The translations under genes and the position numbers were made by a program. Positions 5,540-6,635 of a stretch of 6,635 nt of DNA are shown here, one piece after another (the stretch's first letter is position 1; each line of letters opens with the position of its first letter). The notes beneath the pieces were generated by a model that ran no database searches, was not told the DNA's origin, and saw only the letters and a program-made list of their open reading frames with translations. This DNA is from Deltaproteobacteria bacterium (GTDB lineage Bacteria; Desulfobacterota; Desulfobaccia; Desulfobaccales; 0-14-0-80-60-11): the NCBI GenBank assembly GCA_023381945.1, contig JAMCQY010000222.1, positions 1-6,635 on the forward strand, in the 5' to 3' direction.

Positions 5540-5556
5540 GAGACCTCTGCGAAAGT
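5540..5556. repeat. Solitary element end resembling the MITE terminal repeat
   Basis: GAGACCTCTGCGAAAGT aligns with GAGCCTCTTGCAAAATT at 4608 if two 1-nt gaps are allowed, keeping GAG, CCTCT, GC and AAA. No inverted partner is visible in the window. It may be the left end of an element extending to the right, possibly the IS630 copy, or a remnant. Confidence 0.35.
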
Positions 5557-5602
5557 CCCTTTCAACATGGCAACCCACTTCAGTTTGCACAATATGATGG
5601 AG

Positions 5603-5622
5603 AGTAGGCGCCCTCGCCTACT
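5603..5622. repeat. Hairpin AGTAGGCG-CCCT-CGCCTACT
   Basis: A perfect 8-bp stem (5603-5610 with 5615-5622) and a 4-nt loop. No T tract follows. It is 55 bp before the transposase ATG and could shield the start from read-through transcripts, as upstream hairpins do in several ISs; that role is inferred. Confidence 0.6.
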
Positions 5623-5677
5623 ATACATAGCGTCATAATTATTTGCGCATGTAAAATTTTTTTGGTATGGTCTGGTT

Positions 5678-6202
5678 ATGAAACCGCTGATCATACCCGA
5701 GGCAGAAACGATCATAATGGGTCTCCAGGCAGAGATTCGTCGTTCACATGAAGCCCGTTATGATCATCGGTTGCACGTGGTTCTTTTAGTGGCACAAGGC
5801 CTGAGTTGCGCTGAGGTCGCGCAACGCTTCGGTGACGCCACGCGAACCGTGCAATATTGGGTTAAACAGGTTATCCAAAGAGGTCTCGCAGGCTTGGCAG
5901 AAGCCGAACGCCCGGGTCGACCTCCATCGCTCAATGAGTCTCAACTCTTGGCGGTTGGCCAGGCACTGCGGGACTCGCCGGAGGTTTATGGGCTTGGCAC
6001 TCATCTCTGGGATGGCAAGACCTTGTCCGCCTTTATCAAAGAGCGATTCCGGGTGGACTTGGGGGTGCGCCAATGCCAGAGACTTTTCCGCCAATTTGGT
6101 TTCCGCCTGCGCAAGCCCAGGCCGCTCATTGCCCATGCTGATCCTGAGGTGCAGCAGCTTTATAAAAAAACTCCAAGACCTCGACCAAAACCTCGGGGTT
6201 GA
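5678..6202 (+). CDS. IS630 transposase, N-terminal helix-turn-helix part (frame A)
   Basis: 174 residues. A helix-turn-helix lies at about 41-64 (GLSCAEVAQRFGDATRTVQY, then W-V-K-Q). The E-A-E-R-P-G-R-P-P-S linker follows at 75-84. A second winged-helix-like segment at about 98-148 contains Y-G-L-G-T-H-L-W-D and R-Q-C-Q-R-L-F-R-Q-F-G-F-R. This is the usual DNA-binding half of IS630 transposases. Homology-like sequence ends at L-Y-K-K (161-164); the last ten residues, T-P-R-P-R-P-K-P-R-G, are an out-of-frame tail. The catalytic half continues in the +1 frame. The ATG at 5678 has only a poor GGT-rich upstream sequence as a ribosome site; TTGCGC (5643-5648) and TATGGT (5666-5671), 17 nt apart, are a weak promoter candidate. 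Expressed alone, this product could bind ends without cutting. Confidence 0.8.
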   Translation: MKPLIIPEAETIIMGLQAEIRRSHEARYDHRLHVVLLVAQGLSCAEVAQRFGDATRTVQYWVKQVIQRGLAGLAEAERPGRPPSLNESQLLAVGQALRDSPEVYGLGTHLWDGKTLSAFIKERFRVDLGVRQCQRLFRQFGFRLRKPRPLIAHADPEVQQLYKKTPRPRPKPRG

Positions 6203-6635
6203 ACTATGGGCCATGGACGAAGTCCGTTTTCAACAACACGGTTCTCGCTGCCGCATGTGGGTGCCGCCAGAGACTCGGGACCCAGTAATTTTACATCATC
6301 CGACCCATCGCAGCATCGGCTACTTTGGAGCGGTGCGCTTGAGTGATGGTAAATTCGTCTTCCAGAGAGAGGAAACCCGCTTTAATGCCCAGACGTTCCA
6401 GGGCTTCCTCCAAAACCTCCGCTTGGACAGCGGAGAAACGGGCCGCCGAGTAATGGTAATCACGGATAATGCCAGGTATCATCATGCCAAGCTGCATCAG
6501 GGGTGGCGAACCCAACAGGCTGAGAGCTTTGCCCTCGATTTTCTGCCGCCTTATAGTCCCGAGCTGAACCCCATTGAGCGGGTCTGGCGCTTGGTTAGGA
6601 GAAGATGCATTCATAATAAATACTTCCCCAGCTTA
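6135..6635 (+). CDS. IS630 transposase, DDE catalytic part (frame B, cut by window edge)
   Basis: The +1 frame relative to the first ORF carries the DDE_3 catalytic domain. The first Asp is in ELWAMDEVRF (codon 6216-6218), the second in VITDNARYHHA (codon 6465-6467), and the Glu in LPPYSPELNPIERVW (codon 6576-6578). There are 36 residues between the second Asp and the Glu, within the IS630/mariner range. All three catalytic residues are intact and the frame is open to the window edge. An ATG at 6135 lies in this frame, but the family match begins at K-K-L-Q-D-L (about 6165). Independent initiation is therefore less likely than expression by fusion to the upstream part. No Shine-Dalgarno is obvious. 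Confidence 0.78.
   Translation, partial: MLILRCSSFIKKLQDLDQNLGVELWAMDEVRFQQHGSRCRMWVPPETRDPVILHHPTHRSIGYFGAVRLSDGKFVFQREETRFNAQTFQGFLQNLRLDSGETGRRVMVITDNARYHHAKLHQGWRTQQAESFALDFLPPYSPELNPIERVWRLVRRRCIHNKYFPSL
6161..6173 (+). other. Frame junction at an A7 run in the IS630 transposase
   Basis: The sequence TATAAAAAAACTC is read Y-K-K-T in the first frame. With one A removed it reads Y-K-K-L and continues directly into Q-D-L-D-Q and the catalytic domain. A -1 shift meets TAA at 6163-6165, so only +1 (or -2) works. This is either a loss-of-frame indel, slippage-based expression, or a sequencing error at a homopolymer. Confidence 0.7.

Larger units (their letters stand above)
5424..5677. other. 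Intergenic region before the IS630 transposase
   Basis: No ORF with coding character. It contains an imperfect dyad (5459-5476, GGAAATCCC/GGGGATTCC), a solitary element end (5540-5556), a short hairpin (5603-5622), and AT-rich sequence just before the transposase. The left boundary of the IS630 element presumably lies here, but its terminal repeat cannot be assigned without the right end. Confidence 0.6.
5678..6635 (+). mobile_element. IS630-family insertion sequence (right end outside window)
   Basis: The two reading frames at 5678-6202 and 6135-6635 together encode an IS630-type transposase: N-terminal helix-turn-helix plus DDE_3 catalytic core. The element's left boundary lies somewhere in 5424-5677 and its right boundary beyond the window. 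IS630 and mariner-type elements duplicate TA on insertion, so no longer flanking repeat is expected. Confidence 0.8.

Noticed and set aside
6161..6202. Classical -1 programmed frameshift at the A7 run
   Set aside because: The -1 frame meets TAA at 6163-6165 and the catalytic domain is in the +1 frame.
6291..6614. 107-residue minus-strand frame at the right end
   Set aside because: It is antisense to the DDE catalytic domain, whose D, D and E motifs are unmistakable on the plus strand.

Overview
The window reads as a bacterial chromosome segment from a moderately GC-rich anaerobe. A Desulfobacterota (deltaproteobacterial) host is my best guess. That rests on the gene mix (tandem CNNM/CorC proteins, a single-ORF LarC, a PAS protein with a CPWC cysteine cluster) and on the palindromic and heptameric intergenic repeats; nothing in the sequence proves the taxonomy.

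Layout: (a) Positions 1-71, minus strand, hold the first 23 codons of what looks like an IS481-type transposase, with a perfect Shine-Dalgarno and a TTGACA promoter. (b) Positions 128-193 hold two adjacent heptamer repeat arrays, one of them a G-quadruplex candidate. (c) Positions 197-751 encode a cysteine-free carboxymuconolactone decarboxylase-like protein. (d) A third heptamer array (782-809) precedes a tight three-gene block at 823-4497: two paralogous CNNM/CBS/CorC membrane proteins joined by an ATGA overlap, then larC overlapping the second by 20 nt with a TTG start and a strong Shine-Dalgarno inside the preceding gene. (e) Positions 4498-4877 have no gene and are mostly one nested inverted-repeat element, MITE-like, with 19-bp ends and possible ATTA target duplications. 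(f) About 46 bp later comes a small coiled-coil/PAS protein (4908-5423) without an output domain. (g) Positions 5424-5677 have no gene and carry a second copy of the MITE-type end and a short hairpin. (h) From 5678 to the right edge runs an IS630-family transposase whose helix-turn-helix and DDE halves lie in different frames, offset at an A7 run.

Functionally, the core is a translationally coupled unit linking two probable divalent-cation (Mg2+/Co2+-type) membrane transporters or regulators with the enzyme that inserts nickel into the nickel-pincer cofactor. None of the other lar genes (larA, larB, larE) lies in the window. The flanks are accessory DNA: an IS on each side, a non-autonomous element, solitary ends and several palindromes. 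The most interesting signals are the nested MITE whose right end may supply the -35 box of the PAS gene, the three period-7 arrays of different sequence, and the paired CorC paralogs with different substitutions at the presumed metal site.
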